From Liolophura sinensis (Eukaryota > Mollusca > Polyplacophora > Chitonida > Chitonidae): 64,000 nt of DNA. Positions 9,893 to 21,800 of this stretch are shown one piece after another; the first letter of the stretch is position 1, and the number at the start of each line of letters is the position of its first letter. The DNA is taken from NCBI RefSeq assembly GCF_032854445.1, contig NC_088298.1, forward strand, positions 919,474-983,473, read 5' to 3'. The translations under genes were made by a program, and so were the position numbers. The notes under the pieces were generated by a model. It did not search any database, was not told the DNA's origin, and worked only from the letters and a program-made list of their open reading frames with translations.

Positions 9893-10737
9893 CTGGAGGT
9901 ATAAGGAGACAGACTATTTACCTTTCTTGACGTATGTGCTTTTGTTTGCTGGCGTGCTACGACAGTTATATCCGTGATGTCACAAAGGTGGCACTTCGCT
10001 CACAGGACGCTCTCGGAGAAATCTTGTAGAACCTCGTGTGTCTCGAGTTACCGGCAAACATACAGCTAAATTTCAATTTCAGAAATAGATTAATGTGGTT
10101 GAAACACTTGTCGTGAGAAAACTTTTAATCGTACCTCAAATATGTTTAGATATTAAAGAAAGTGTGTACCTTGGGATACAGTTTCATACATACTACAAAT
10201 ATCTGGCTGTCAGTTTGCAATTTACTGGATATTGGAAGAGAGTAACTTCCAAAGAGTAAAATGTCAGAATGTTACAAAAATAGAAGAAAAAAAACAGAAT
10301 CAGAAATAACGGCCAGAAATACACACATCACAGTCATTTTAAACTTGAAAATCTTCTAAAGTTTTAGCGGATTTTAATGTATTTTTCTTACATTATGTAA
10401 CTATTACTGCTCTACATGAACATCATAGTTCAGAAGGATCTCTCAATTTGGTTCGTAATCCAAGATGACAGTCTTGTTTTGTTCGTAATCCAAGATGACA
10501 GTCAAATAGTGAATCAGAAAAACAAACCTCAAAACCCTTAAGGATACCATCAGCGAGAATTTAACTACAAACTAAAGGATCATGCTATGACAAAATTTTA
10601 ATGCCTTGTATAACACAGATATATCAGTTTTTGGCACATCTATGTGCTTTTCTTTGTCTCAAATATTAGTATATAAAAACTGACACTTCATATGTTGGTG
10701 AATAAGTATTTACTGTCGTACATGTTCTAAATCAATC
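9893..10737. other. Upstream of the GPCR TM1 exon, no exon recognised
   Basis: The receptor's N-terminal exon should be on the minus strand somewhere to the right of 9,892. I could not identify it. A partial tandem duplication (TTCGTAATCCAAGATGACAG twice) lies at 10,450-10,503. Confidence 0.5.
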
Positions 10738-10945
10738 TCGGGGGCCTCTGAGGGCGAGGTGGCAGGAACGCCAACGCGATGCAATGACTCAAGAGTCTTT
10801 TATCAGTGCGGTCGCTGGCAACCTGCGGATGATCCTGGTTCACCTTGGGCCTGCCTGGTTTCCTCCCGCCATATTGCTGGCTGCCGTCGTATAAGTGAAA
10901 TATTCTTGAGTACGGCGTAAAACATGAATCAATAAATAAATAAAT
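10738..10945 (+). mobile_element. SINE-1 copy with head
   Basis: It starts at the GGGGCCTC head and has an internal deletion after GTGCGGTCGCTG. The core then resumes at GCAACCTGCGGATG and runs to an intact GAGTACGGCGTAAAAC and (AAAT)n. Confidence 0.85.
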
Positions 10946-11732
10946 CAAATTCCATGGAAAAAGTTTAGGATTTTGCATGATGAAGAAAGTTGGTGTTTAA
11001 TTTTAAGTAGCAATTGTCTGGTGCAACAGATTTCCTCTTAGGCGTCTTAAGTGAGTTAGTCGTAACTGTTGATCAAGATTCCGAACAAAGACGAAAGTTA
11101 AGATGACTGTCACATAAATCCTGAAAAATAAATCAATACTAGATTAACACATCAAAACAGGTCTTTTGGCAACGAATAGAGAATTACATTGGCATGATGC
11201 GATGTATTTCCATGAAAAGAAAAACGCTGTTACACGCACCCATGAGGTTTCTTAGACAGCGAGGCTTTGACGCGGTATCTCCCTAAGCTATACTGGTAGT
11301 TAATAGATCCATTCAGCAATAATTTCTCTGTGAAACCCCACCCACACCCATGGGTGATACTCCCATCCAAAAAGGGTCTATCGAATACAAAAGAGTTGAG
11401 TATGTTCTCTATTGCAAGCGTTAACGTGTGTAAGCCAAGATAAAAAAACCCAGATAAAAAACGACAAAAAAGACGAAAGATTGGACAGCACCGTTACAAA
11501 GTTTATGATAGGTTTACCATTGTCCATAACCCACATGGATGCTTATTTGCGTAAGTAAGTTTTGTTGTTTTCAAACATTCTGGGCATCAAAACAGACATT
11601 CGTATTCCAGGCGTTAACCAAAATGGGCGTTCCAGAACAACAATTATTTCAATTAAATCAGGGCTATTGCATATGTAAGGGAAATCTGAGAGCAACGCAA
11701 ATTTAGCAAAATATGTCAATAGTCGGATGTGC
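10946..11732. other. No gene seen
   Basis: AT-rich unique sequence. No exon-like reading recognised. Confidence 0.5.
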
Positions 11733-11792
11733 CGGTTAACGATTATTTCACTTGTACCACGGTGGCCAGTATCACATGTAGAACAAATCAGA
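11733..11792 (-). mobile_element. SINE-1 fragment
   Basis: Only ATTTCACTTGTACCACGG and GGCCAGTATCACATG of the core remain. Confidence 0.5.
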
Positions 11793-13488
11793 GTATTAGC
11801 AATTAACTGACGAATGTTCTCTGACTTGACGACACATATGTTTACTTCATGCAAGCTCGTCTTACTAAGCCCGAATCAAAAATTAAGTACAGCGTTACCC
11901 CCCCCCCCCAAATACTTTATGTAACCACATAGCCTCATGTAAGCCCATGACCGATTCTTTACATCGGTCAAAAAGGTACTCACCTTATCTCAAACCAAGA
12001 CATTAACAAGTTCTTGTGCTGATCTCTTCCGTAAGTGTTAGAGTCAAATTGATGAATGTACGAATGTTGGGCAAGCAAACCTTCTGAGAACGAGCTCTGG
12101 TACGCACCACGAATCACAACTGGCTAATGCGATAACACGGCTGACTACTTTCATCGACCGGTATTTCTTCAGTTACAGTTACTCCCCAAGGTCTGTGGGG
12201 AAATTCTTGAAGAAAAAAAGTAGGTTCCAAGCTACCATTCCTTTGATATTCTTAGCTCATTGTTTTAGAACAGGATACTGTTTGTAATACAAATATCGGC
12301 ATCCCAATGCTTAAACACGACGTGTGGATTACGCTCTGGATTTTGCACACTGGAAGTTACACACGCATGCCTTACGGACATCGTTGGAAACTGTGTACTC
12401 TTTCTACTTCCAGGTATCTCCATTTTAAATTACACTTATATTTTTAAAAGATTTTGATGTTTTTTACTACTGACATTTGCTGGTCTTTGAGAATTTCACT
12501 TTGTTTACTGATAGCCTTTCTGTTTCAACTACCCCAAGCATACACAACATACATATCCCTGGCTGCTATAGGGATACTGTGGTTCAGGGATTCTCTTTAT
12601 GCCTCTCATGCATTCTTTCCCCCACTCATTACATGAACACCAGGTTGATTTCGGCCTCTGTTGACCACAAAGGTTCCCCGTTACCTACCCCACTGCCCCA
12701 AGATATCCGGCGTACATGCGCATTATCACGGCCATCTACCCGAAATTGACATCAGTAAAATCAAATATGGCAGGGGTAGAGGCTGACGTCGTAATGTAAT
12801 TATTCCCCGTCCCCAGTCAACCAGACGCAACACCAATCTAGCCTCTTGATTTTTTCCTCCCAAGAGAACAGGGAACCAGCGTGTAAATGATGGTGGCTGC
12901 TCTCAGAGTAAAGTCCGGAGACTGATGACAAATTATATTAATCAAAAGCTTTTGAATTTGAACCACCTAAGGCTTTAGCGCTAAAGGGACCGTGTCACAT
13001 TCTCCAGTTTCCATCTATGCCTGACAATGATAGACGTGGGGCGGGTAAATGAAATAATTAAGCGAAGTCGACAGGTATTCACGGGGAATCCCCTGATTAA
13101 CGAGAGGACAAAGACTCGCACGGCGCTTAATTTGTCCCGTGAGGCGTGCCATTTAGGGTTACATTGCAGAGAACTTGAGATTTTAGCGGTGGAAATTAAG
13201 GTTTATTGGGGACGCGGGTGTAGTTATTTCGTAGACATTTAGTTGCCTACGGTAAGTACACTAAGAGCACTTTTAACATGGAGTAATTGTTTGGTTGGCC
13301 TGGGAATTGCTGTCAGTAGGACCTTAATCCAGACTTGAATTACAACTCAGACAAACTGTAACCAAACAAGTGTACTTCTATATTCCGGTTTGTGTTAGGA
13401 ATCTTCGGAGATGATATGGTTAGAAAAATACAATGGCCATGTGCGTAGAGGCGTAAATCTAATAATAAGCATGCAACGTCTCAATATA
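11793..13488. other. No gene seen; some GC-richer unique sequence
   Basis: A 12-base C run lies at 11,898-11,909. The stretch 12,950-13,250 is less AT-rich and holds a perfect palindrome CTTTAGCGCTAAAG near 12,970. A 71-codon open plus frame (13,027-13,242) matches nothing I know. It could be a conserved non-coding element, but this is only a guess. Confidence 0.4.
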
Positions 13489-13555
13489 ATAGACTACGCC
13501 ATGGAAAAGGAAAACTAGAGCAGCGACGACAGCTTGTTAACAAATGATCGTAAGA
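13489..13555 (-). repeat. R-A fragment
   Basis: GGAAAACTAGAGCAGCGACGAC and the following bases match the terminal part of R-A in reverse. Confidence 0.55.
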
Positions 13556-13588
13556 AACTGATAAAATCCAGGCTAGTTCTTACACGTC

Positions 13589-13738
13589 TCCTAAACTTAC
13601 ACATGTGTTACACTTAAAAATGTTCCACACTTGAACATCTCCTACACTTACACATGTCCTAAACCTAAACATGTTCTACGCTTAAACATCTGCACTTTCA
13701 CATGTCATACACTTACATACGTTCTACACTTACATATG
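13589..13738. repeat. 17-bp minisatellite
   Basis: About nine units of TCCTACACTTACACATG and variants lie in an almost unbroken 17-bp register. One unit is shortened. Confidence 0.75.
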
Positions 13739-13938
13739 CACTGGACTGAAAAGAATTGGAAAGAAAATACAGTTATATTAATTACATTTTCTTTCTAGCA
13801 ATTCCAACAACAGTTGCATATTACTTTGATGGACTTTGTTCAGACAACTCTTGTACTGATCAAACGAATGCCTTCAGCGAAAGCCACAGTCGGCTATAAG
13901 TAAAGGTTAGACGATGCATATTTCTTACTTTATGTAGT

Positions 13939-14055
13939 ATTTGTTTATTTGACTGATGTACTCAAGAATATTGCTCTTGTACGACAACGGCCAGCCTAAT
14001 GGTGGGAGGAAACCGGACAGATCCCGGGCAAAACCCTCGACCATCCGTACGACGC
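13939..14055 (-). mobile_element. SINE-1 fragment (3' half)
   Basis: The tail TTTGTTTATTTGACTG, core TACTCAAGAATATTGCTC and GGTGGGAGGAAACCGGACAG are present. It ends within the core, and the head is lost. Confidence 0.8.
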
Positions 14056-16809
14056 AGTAAGATGCGTTAACGGAGATACGGAAATCGGAGCCAAGCATCG
14101 TTTCATGTACTTACCGCAAGTTTCCAATGCGAGGCATCTTGGTCAAGCAACTGTTAAAATATTCATTTCCGAAAGAAGGTGCTACGCGATAAAGAGCAGA
14201 CTGGCGCCGTCTTAATATGTTTGTACATGAAATGTAAAGACAGTGCAACATTTTCAGTAAATCTGTGTCATGGACATTCTCCATGAAATTTTTCCTAAAG
14301 TACTGTACCTGTTTCCATAAAATACATCTTCCCTGTCATCTGAGTTTGTCCTTGCTTTAAGTTTAATTACAATCGGGTAATTATTATCATAATTACTCCT
14401 CTCCGGGTATTCCCCTTCAGGTAATGCGATAATGGATTTTCCTGTACACAGATTTTGCCCATGCAACTCCTGCTAAAGTTTCCGTGTTTTAATTTTTTCC
14501 TGTTTATATTTTTTCTATCATCTACTGTTAAATTCTTTATAATATTATCCGCCTGATTATTATTTTTATTTCCATAGCTACCCTAATTCAGATGCAATGC
14601 GTCATAATCGTTTTCATGTATACAGCTATATGGGCAAGCCGAAGACAGATTTCATCATCGTCATGTACTCCAAGCTCTGTGATGCAGAATGTATAAATAT
14701 TACTATCTTTTCATTCATTTTTGGAAATTTTTGAGGGATGGAAGGGTGTATTTCAGACATCCGAATTCTAGTTCTGCTTAAATCGTGGCGTGTAATTTCC
14801 TACAATTTAGCCAGTTGAGCCGACATCTATGAGATACGATTAGTTGTAATGAACGAACACTGGCATGTATAAGTACATGTACAACTGGCACTAAGCAAAC
14901 GATTGCACAACATTTATAAACATTTCTACTGAGTGAACACCTGTGCTCAGTGGGTGTGCTCACTGGTTTAGTCGTCTAGGTCTAGAGCCCTAGAGGATTT
15001 GCCCATTTCCAGTTAGACAGAGCAAGATGTTTGACAGGTGCCTTGGCGAAGGGCGCTTATTTCTGCACGTAGTTTGCTCATCAGTCAATGTACTTTTCAT
15101 TCAGTCCATGTTGGTTAGCTTAGACTCAGCTTCTTTGTTGATTGTGAGGTCAAGCGCGATGGATTTCCAGTGAGTCTGTCTTGTTTCCCACGACTATATT
15201 ACGCTCTTAAATAAATTTGCACAACTATCTATCAAATGAAAAGAAAGGGCGACAAACAATAAAACAACATACTTATTTGGGAAGAGGGTTGGAAATAGGC
15301 CTGAACGGCTACAGCCATTTTCTTCTATATTTGAAATCTTAATCTGAAATTTTTATGACCATGGCCATGAGGTCATGACAATGCGATATCTTGATAGGCA
15401 ACATAAACTATTGTCAGCTTTACATGGGATACTTTAATGATGCATCCCGGTAAGTTGGCCTACATTTTGTATATTGTTGTCTTTTCTTTTAATTACCAAA
15501 CCTTGCTCATTCGTTTTTGGACTTTCTTCTGTATAAAAGCGCCGACTGAACGCAACCCCATCCAACCACTTTTGGATTTTGTTCATCAGTTATATTCAGT
15601 CAGAATTGATGACACACATAGTAAACAATGTACACGTGTACAGAATTATCCTTAGATCATTCACCCTTGAGCTTGAATGATTGGACCCGCTGAGGACAAT
15701 CGTTACTTGGCGGAGGGTTTGTCGAATAGAACGTCCCTAAACTATTATCACGATGGACGTGGATTACGTTGATAGCCTTAAATGTAGGATCGAAGTATCC
15801 GAAGCGCTGAATTGTCCTAGCATGTTGTGCCTGTGGGAACCGTCAAAAATTCCTAAACAAACCCAACGACCGCAAAGGTAAGAAGATTTGGTCTCAGCTT
15901 AACATTTATCTTAGTACTGCTCCCTCAATTCCAACAGTAAGATTATCAGTCCCCTCGATGGATGGTGTTCCTTTGGTGCAAAAACGAGACAGCCGATGTA
16001 GAACATGTCTTGGAGCAGTCCCTGGTAGCGTACTCTGACACAACCCAATGTCCAAGGCTATCGATCCCAGATTTCTTTAGAAATCAACAAAAGCACGTTT
16101 GGTATAGGCCACGTTTTTCTTCAGTGAATTCGTTGAAGTGAGAGGAAAGTGTTTGGGCCTCTCCAAAAGCTCTTGCAATGAGCAGATCTGAGCATCGATT
16201 TTTTATTAACCCGTTTGAGCCGAACACAAAACGTCGTTCGTGTAGAAAAAAAGAATATTTTAAGAGGTAACGTAAGAGGGCTGTGTCTCGATTGATCCAC
16301 CGTCTGATCGCCAATTGCAGATTCTCTCGGGTGGCAATTTGCTAGGTTTGTTCCTTAACACCACATCAAGTCCGCAGGCCCGACAGACATCCAAACCCTG
16401 ATGAGGACGCCAGAGGTGCCGTAAAAGCTCCTACTGAGTTCCCCAGGCATAATTTTCTCCTCGTTCCAAAGACGTTAAAATTTGGAATTTCTGCAGAGAA
16501 TTTAACAAAGAGTTTCCGCTGTACATTGCCAGTTTGTTAAAATGAAAATTGGAGTTTCTCAATACACATGGTATAACTAAAGGATAAAAGAGAACGCAGT
16601 GATGAATATGTCTTGTCAAAAGTAAAAGTGGTTTTCTAAATACGAAAAGAAATTGCCGCATGGTCCTGATTTGGTTCTGTCATTAACTCTTAAGGCAATA
16701 CATCAGTCAAGTGGTTAGCTTACTTTTGTGTTTTTGACCGCAAACAAACGATTTTTTGCTCTCACGTCCCAAGATAAAAGATAGCACGCCAAACAACATT
16801 ATGTGCCAA
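14056..16809. other. No gene or repeat recognised
   Basis: This is the longest stretch without a recognised element. Open frames are short and match no family I know. Confidence 0.5.
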
Positions 16810-17341
16810 TGAAATAATTTGTTAGACGTCACTTTTGTAGCATTACTGAAATTTTTCACCATCTTTTAGATATCGCTTGTCTAGAATTACTGAAATTATC
16901 ACAATCTATTAGACGTCACTTATCCAGAATTACTGACTGGCCCCGATAGCACAGTTGGTAGAGCTTCTGCTTCGGGAGCGGTAGATCCAGGGCGGCTTAC
17001 TTGCCTTCGGCAAGGCGCTTCAGTGAAGCAGCACTAGATAAAAGAGCGGTGGAAATCCGTCCTGCAACAAAGAGGCATATTACCTGCACTCTAAGGATTC
17101 CTTCGTCGTCATATGACTGAAACATTGTTAAGTACGACGTTACACCGCAAGCACTCACTCACTCTAGAGTTACTGAAATCATCACAATCTGTAAGACGTC
17201 ACTTGTCTAGAATTACTGAAGTCATCACCATCGATTAGATGTCATTTGTGTGGAATTACTGAAATTACCACAAGAAATACGGAAATTATCATAATTTATT
17301 AGAAATCAATTGTCTAGAATTACTGAAATCATCACATTTAT
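16810..17341. repeat. 43-bp minisatellite split by a SINE
   Basis: Units of about 43 bp (ATTACTGAAATTATCACAAT, then TAGACGTCACTTGTCTAGA) occur at 16,810-16,938 and resume at 17,165-17,341. A SINE-2 copy lies between. A single related unit also occurs near 46,920-46,950. Confidence 0.75.
16939..17164 (+). mobile_element. SINE-2 copy, internally deleted
   Basis: The head GGCCCCGATAGCACAGTTGG carries an A-box-like motif. After GGTAGATCCAGG it jumps to GCGGCTTACTTGCCTTCGG and so lacks the B box and the segment present in the copy at 46,412. It ends with TTCGTCGTCATATGACTGA and a (CACT)n tail. Confidence 0.85.
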
Positions 17342-17431
17342 CAATCACAAAAACATGAGAAAAAGCCTCCAGGATGTTTAATACCGCCATGCCATGGCGG
17401 ATTCCTGGTGACGTCCGGCTATCCTTAATCA

Positions 17432-17773
17432 TGAGTGAGTCAGTGCTTTAGGTTTAACAATTTTTCAGTCATATGACGACGGAATCCTTAAGGTGCATGT
17501 ACGTGTAATGTGCCTCCTTGTTGCAGGACGGATTTCCACCGCTCTTTTATCTAGTGCTGCTTCACTGAGACGACTTACCGAAGGCAAGTACGCCGCACTA
17601 CCAGAGCCATTATACTGATAGGGGCCAATCAGTCGTTGCACTATCCCCTTTATGCTGACCGCCAAGCGAGGAAGCTACAACTCCCTCTTGTAAAGTCTTA
17701 GGTGTGACCCCACCCAAGATTGACCCTGGATCTATCGTTCCCGAAGCGGACACTCTACCAACCATGCTATCGG
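17432..17773 (-). mobile_element. SINE-2 copy, near full length
   Basis: Read on the minus strand: tRNA-like head GATAGCATGGTTGGTAGAG, B-box region GGTCAATCTTGGG, body with TAAAAGAGCGGTGGAAATCC, end TCATATGACTGAAAAATTG, then a CACT-type tail. It lies in inverted orientation 267 bp from the copy at 16,939. Confidence 0.88.
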
Positions 17774-18130
17774 ACAAACGAATATAAGCGTCATGTCCGA
17801 CATTCGTATACCATTTGTTGTCCGTAAAGGGCGTTCCAGGTCGATAATCGCAAAATCCATTTCCAAAACACCGTTTAACACTAGCTCCCAAAGACAAGGG
17901 TATGTAAGAAACTATAGAAATAGGAAATAAAGTTGGTAACATACAAGAGAGAAGGGGTCATCATGATGCCGGGATATTCCAGGTATCAATTCCATATCAA
18001 AGTTCAAACTGGTAGTCCATGAATGAGTTCCAGGCCAAACAACAATTAAACAAGGTATCTCAGTCGCGCTTTGATTGCAACTGAAGTTCCCAACTCAGAT
18101 AGAATTACATTTTCCCAGTGGTAGGCTTGT
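17774..18130 (+). repeat. R-D repeat copy
   Basis: It begins at ATATAAGCGTCATGTCCGAC, directly against the SINE-2 head. It contains GATAATCGCAAAATCCATTT and GAGAGAAGGGGTCATC, and ends with TTTGATTGCAACTG. The same start point is seen at 32,571. Confidence 0.7.
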
Positions 18131-18309
18131 ATGTAAGTGTGTGCTTCGCTTTTTACGTCGTACTTTCCTACCACTATGAACAATATATCCAAAAATTGGG
18201 GGCATTGTGTAAGATAATCGTGTAGCGGCCTTAAACCAAATTGGACATTATACCCAAAGAACTAAGAAGGTGTATGAACTCCTGTATAGGTGTATGAAAT
18301 GAGGACGGA

Positions 18310-18450
18310 GTTGTGTAAACAGAAACAGGCAACAGTTTTCAATGAGACCGGAAAGACGCAGTACGGATGTTCTAGACGCATAAATTACCATCATTATCCC
18401 AGTCGTAACGAGACTGACTCTGTAATTTGAACACTGGCTCATTTTTCCTC
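18310..18450 (+). repeat. R-D fragment
   Basis: GGCAACAGTTTTCAATGA and GAAAGACGCA match the copy at 38,859-39,095, including the stretch that follows (CCATTTTTCCTCC-like). Confidence 0.5.
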
Positions 18451-19403
18451 CTGTAAATAGTAAGCCCATACGTGTAGAACAAGCTGCTGTCTGACTTTCT
18501 CTATTTTGATAACATGTGGCTGAAGAGGTGTGGTTTCGGACGAGTAAACATTCTCATTATACGGGAATAGCACCAGTTTTGTGGCTTTCTTGGCAAGATA
18601 GAAGTCACGCTGCACAAAGGTGGATATTTTCGGTTTCGGAATACAAATGATTTGAAAGTTTGGTTCATTTCCTCAAACCTGTTTGGAAGTTTCTATACAT
18701 AGAAAGGCCCATACAAGCTCAAAAACAACATACTGTAGTGAGTGAAAGCTGTGTACATTGATTGCTACAGAAACCTTACAATTCAGTTAAGTTTTTTTGT
18801 ATAAAAACATTAACGGTTCTAACATCCTGGTCAAGAGACCCCGAAAGGACGTTTATTTCCTTCAATCAAATACTGCTCCTGTTAGGTGCAAAAAGCCATA
18901 TAAATGTTTAAGAAGAAATTTCTAATGCATAATTTAACTAGCAGCTGTTTATTTATGTTTGGATAAAACACCAGTGCAAGGAAATAAGTTGTCAAACTCA
19001 TAACATTTTGAACAGCTGAACATGTCAGTAGCTGGCATGTTCAGCTCTTTAAAATTATGTGACACATTTTACTCAAAACACATTAGTCAACTGGCGATAT
19101 ATTCGTCTCTGACGTTTTGACACTCACCAAAGTGTCATGAACAGAGAATGAGGTGACGTCTGCCATACATACATGTAGAATTTCTGCGAAATTGACATTT
19201 GACGTAGGTACAGATGATGATTAATACTCACATAATTAGATAAAACATTAAATCTACATACTAAATATATAAAAATAAATGTTAAACTTATAAATTTATG
19301 TGAGAATACACTGTTTGTTTTATTGGAGCTTAATGTTTCATTGTAGCTTGTGGCGTCACACACCAGTTACATAGATCAAATCCTTGTACTTCAAGTGATT
19401 TTT
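18451..19403. other. No gene seen
   Basis: AT-rich unique sequence with no recognised repeat or exon. Confidence 0.5.
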
Positions 19404-19530
19404 GCTAGACTTGGTTGTTGTTGGCTTGGTTATTGCTTGGCTTGGTTGTCGCTTGGCTTGATTGTCTTACTTAATTGTTGCTTGACTTGGCTGTTGCTCG
19501 ACTTAGTTATTGCTTGGCTGGATTGTCGCT
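19404..19530. repeat. 16-bp minisatellite
   Basis: About eight variants of GCTTGGCTTGGTTGTC lie head to tail. One unit is shortened. Confidence 0.7.
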
Positions 19531-20446
19531 ATTCTCAAGACGGTGGTTAGTTTTATGGATGTAGGATACTGGGGTGCTTGGTGTAAAACGAACGACCTGT
19601 GGCACGTTACTGACAAACATTCCGTCATGTGACGTACACATATACACTCCATGTGGTCTTCAACCAGCCCAAGGCTGACCTGTACGTGCCATATACCTTT
19701 TTCCTGGGCGCCAAGATCTGGTCTTTCAAAACTGTTTCAAGACTTAATACCAAATTTAACTTTAAAATTTAACCCGCGCCTCGTATGTTAGGAAATGTTA
19801 GCGCGACTAGAAAAAAATATTTGTCTGTAAAGTGTAATGTCCTACTAAACAAATATCCTAATGGTAAATGATCGATACAAATGCCTGTGGGATGAAAGTG
19901 ACCGGTTCATTGAGGTCTCCCAAGCCAATATTCCACTTCCCACCCTGCAGCGACCGTACGGCGCTTTAATCTACTGATCAGTGTGTCTGTAGTGTCATAT
20001 TTCATATTTATAGTTCCCGAGATTGGCTATCGTGCCACCAATCAGCGAGACCGTTAGAAATCTTATGATCACCAGCTCGCCCAAGAAATATGGCATATGT
20101 CAGATCGAAGTGATTTCCCAAAATCAACGATGTGGTTCAGTTAACCTCGGTACCCTTTGGACTAATTCGACCACTCTTCAGACATCACGGCCGCTGTTGC
20201 TATTGAACAGTTCTTTGCTACTACAATGGATTCTTTACTCATAATACGTCATTTTTCTTTTCTTCTTCATCTTAATTGCTTGGAAATTAACAAATTATAT
20301 AACATATCAATTATTAATATTATAAATAACCGTACAGAGCTTGTACTTGGAAAACCTAATGGTGTGTTTATAAAGTCAAAAATTTTCGATGTGACGTCAT
20401 TGTCTTTGGCATTAGAAATATGGTTCATGCAGGCAACCACTAAATT
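19531..20446. other. No confident gene
   Basis: Around 20,020-20,245 both strands stay open (plus reading with VPPISETVRNLMITSS). No family is recognised, and open frames on both strands at once are weak evidence for coding. Confidence 0.4.
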
Positions 20447-20530
20447 CATTTATTTATTTATTTGATGGTGTTTGCCGAGGAAAACCCACGACTCTCCGGA
20501 GGTTGCTGGAAGACCTTCTCACACAACTTA
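20447..20530 (-). mobile_element. SINE-1 copy with internal deletion
   Basis: The tail (ATTT)n joins directly to GAGGAAAACCCACGACTCTCC, so the core between them is missing. It stops at GAAGACCTTCTCAC. Confidence 0.7.
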
Positions 20531-20897
20531 ATTCATACCACTGGAATTCAAAACAAACTGAATTCGCGCCTTTGGTACCAGATAGTTTTTGAGCGGTATT
20601 TCTTTATAATGTTCATAGGCATATATTTCCCTAAAACAAAGTTACATATCCCTAATTATTTTTAGCCATTAATGTCACGGGTTTTCCTAGGCATTACAAA
20701 TTTACTTATTTTATACTAAATCATTCCATATTTCTTGAATGAGAGAAGTAAAAAAATTCTTAAAATGAACGATTTTTAGCCGTGAGTTTGTCTTAAAATT
20801 TTCAGAACAAATCTCTTTTCTCGCTCTCATTCAACCATGGCGTCTATGTAAAACTCAGTCTTCATTTTGAGTGTACACCTTGGAACAACCTCTGTAT

Positions 20898-21131
20898 TTA
20901 AGCTGGAACCCAGACTATTACAATTTCCTGTGAACTGACGTCAAATAAAACTGCGAACTGATCATTCGCGGGGTCAATCTTCGGCACGACCTTTAGATAA
21001 TTGGGCACAGAAGCTCCAATGGTTGTCAGGGAAATCCGAATGGTTAGAAAGCTAGGGCCGTGATTTACACTGACAGCTCTGACAATGTCGCATTGTCCAG
21101 CATCACCGCAACACTTCACATTCCAGCCAAG
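20898..21131 (-). CDS. Possible terminal exon, function unknown
   Basis: This is a 77-codon minus reading after a cacag acceptor-like site, ending in TAA. It begins LGWNVKCCGDAGQCDIV, is rich in beta-branched residues (FLTIRISLTTIGASVP, FAVLFDVSSQEIVIVWVPA) and has three cysteines near the start. This could be the end of a secreted or extracellular beta domain, but I recognise no family. A second minus reading just upstream (21,151-21,345) ends at a stop 18 bases before this one begins. The acceptor has a poor pyrimidine tract, so this may be chance or a decayed gene. Confidence 0.25.
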   Translation of the reverse strand, partial: LGWNVKCCGDAGQCDIVRAVSVNHGPSFLTIRISLTTIGASVPNYLKVVPKIDPANDQFAVLFDVSSQEIVIVWVPA

Positions 21132-21345
21132 CTGTGTTTATCAATCTGCCTCATGATTGATCGTTATCTTTCTGGCTGAAAAAAATGGTGAAACTGGGTC
21201 TTGTCCAAGAACTCCCATGCAGACTCGGCGTGTCATTGGCTGTTCCCTTCCAGCCTGAACCCTGTATTTGACTAAAAGCGAGTTTCATAATGTATCTACC
21301 AGCCTGGACATCAGTCAGTTTCATCAGATGAACGAAGGCAAACAA

Positions 21346-21800
21346 ATAAAGTGAGGCTTACATGTATCGGATGCACAGGTGAAAACCATTCGCAAAATAC
21401 TTTCATTTATATTTTAGACTTTGTTAAGAGAGTTAAGGACTGTCACTGTTTGAATTGTATGGTGGGGTTGATGAACCATATACCTGGTGCTTAGGTACGC
21501 TTATATCACAAGAAGCTCTTCCCTCTTTAATCTTTTGGTGTTGGAAAAGCTCTTAATACTCACGCGTAAAACGATTACTTATACGATGCTCGAAAAAATT
21601 TCTTGCAGATGAGTAAAAAGAAAAAAGGATGACGTGACGTCAGAGTAGATTGTAATTGGCAGTATGGTTTATAAAAACATCATACAATTCGAGCAGTCGA
21701 CTGCAGTTTTAAAACTGATATTTTTGGAAAACATCTAAGACAAGTAAACGTATTTAAAGACATTTTCCTGATGCTCACTTGACTTTTTGCGGCCGTTTCC
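21346..21800 (+). mobile_element. R-I terminal-inverted-repeat element, degraded copy
   Basis: The left end (GTGAAAACCATTCGCAAAAT, then ACTTTCATTTAT) matches the terminal repeats of the clearer copy at 51,405-51,855. The internal TGACGTGACGTCA lies in a similar place. The right end is strongly diverged. No transposase reading is present. Confidence 0.5.

Noticed and set aside
17610-17942. 110-codon minus open frame
   Set aside because: It spans the SINE-2 head and an R-D copy.
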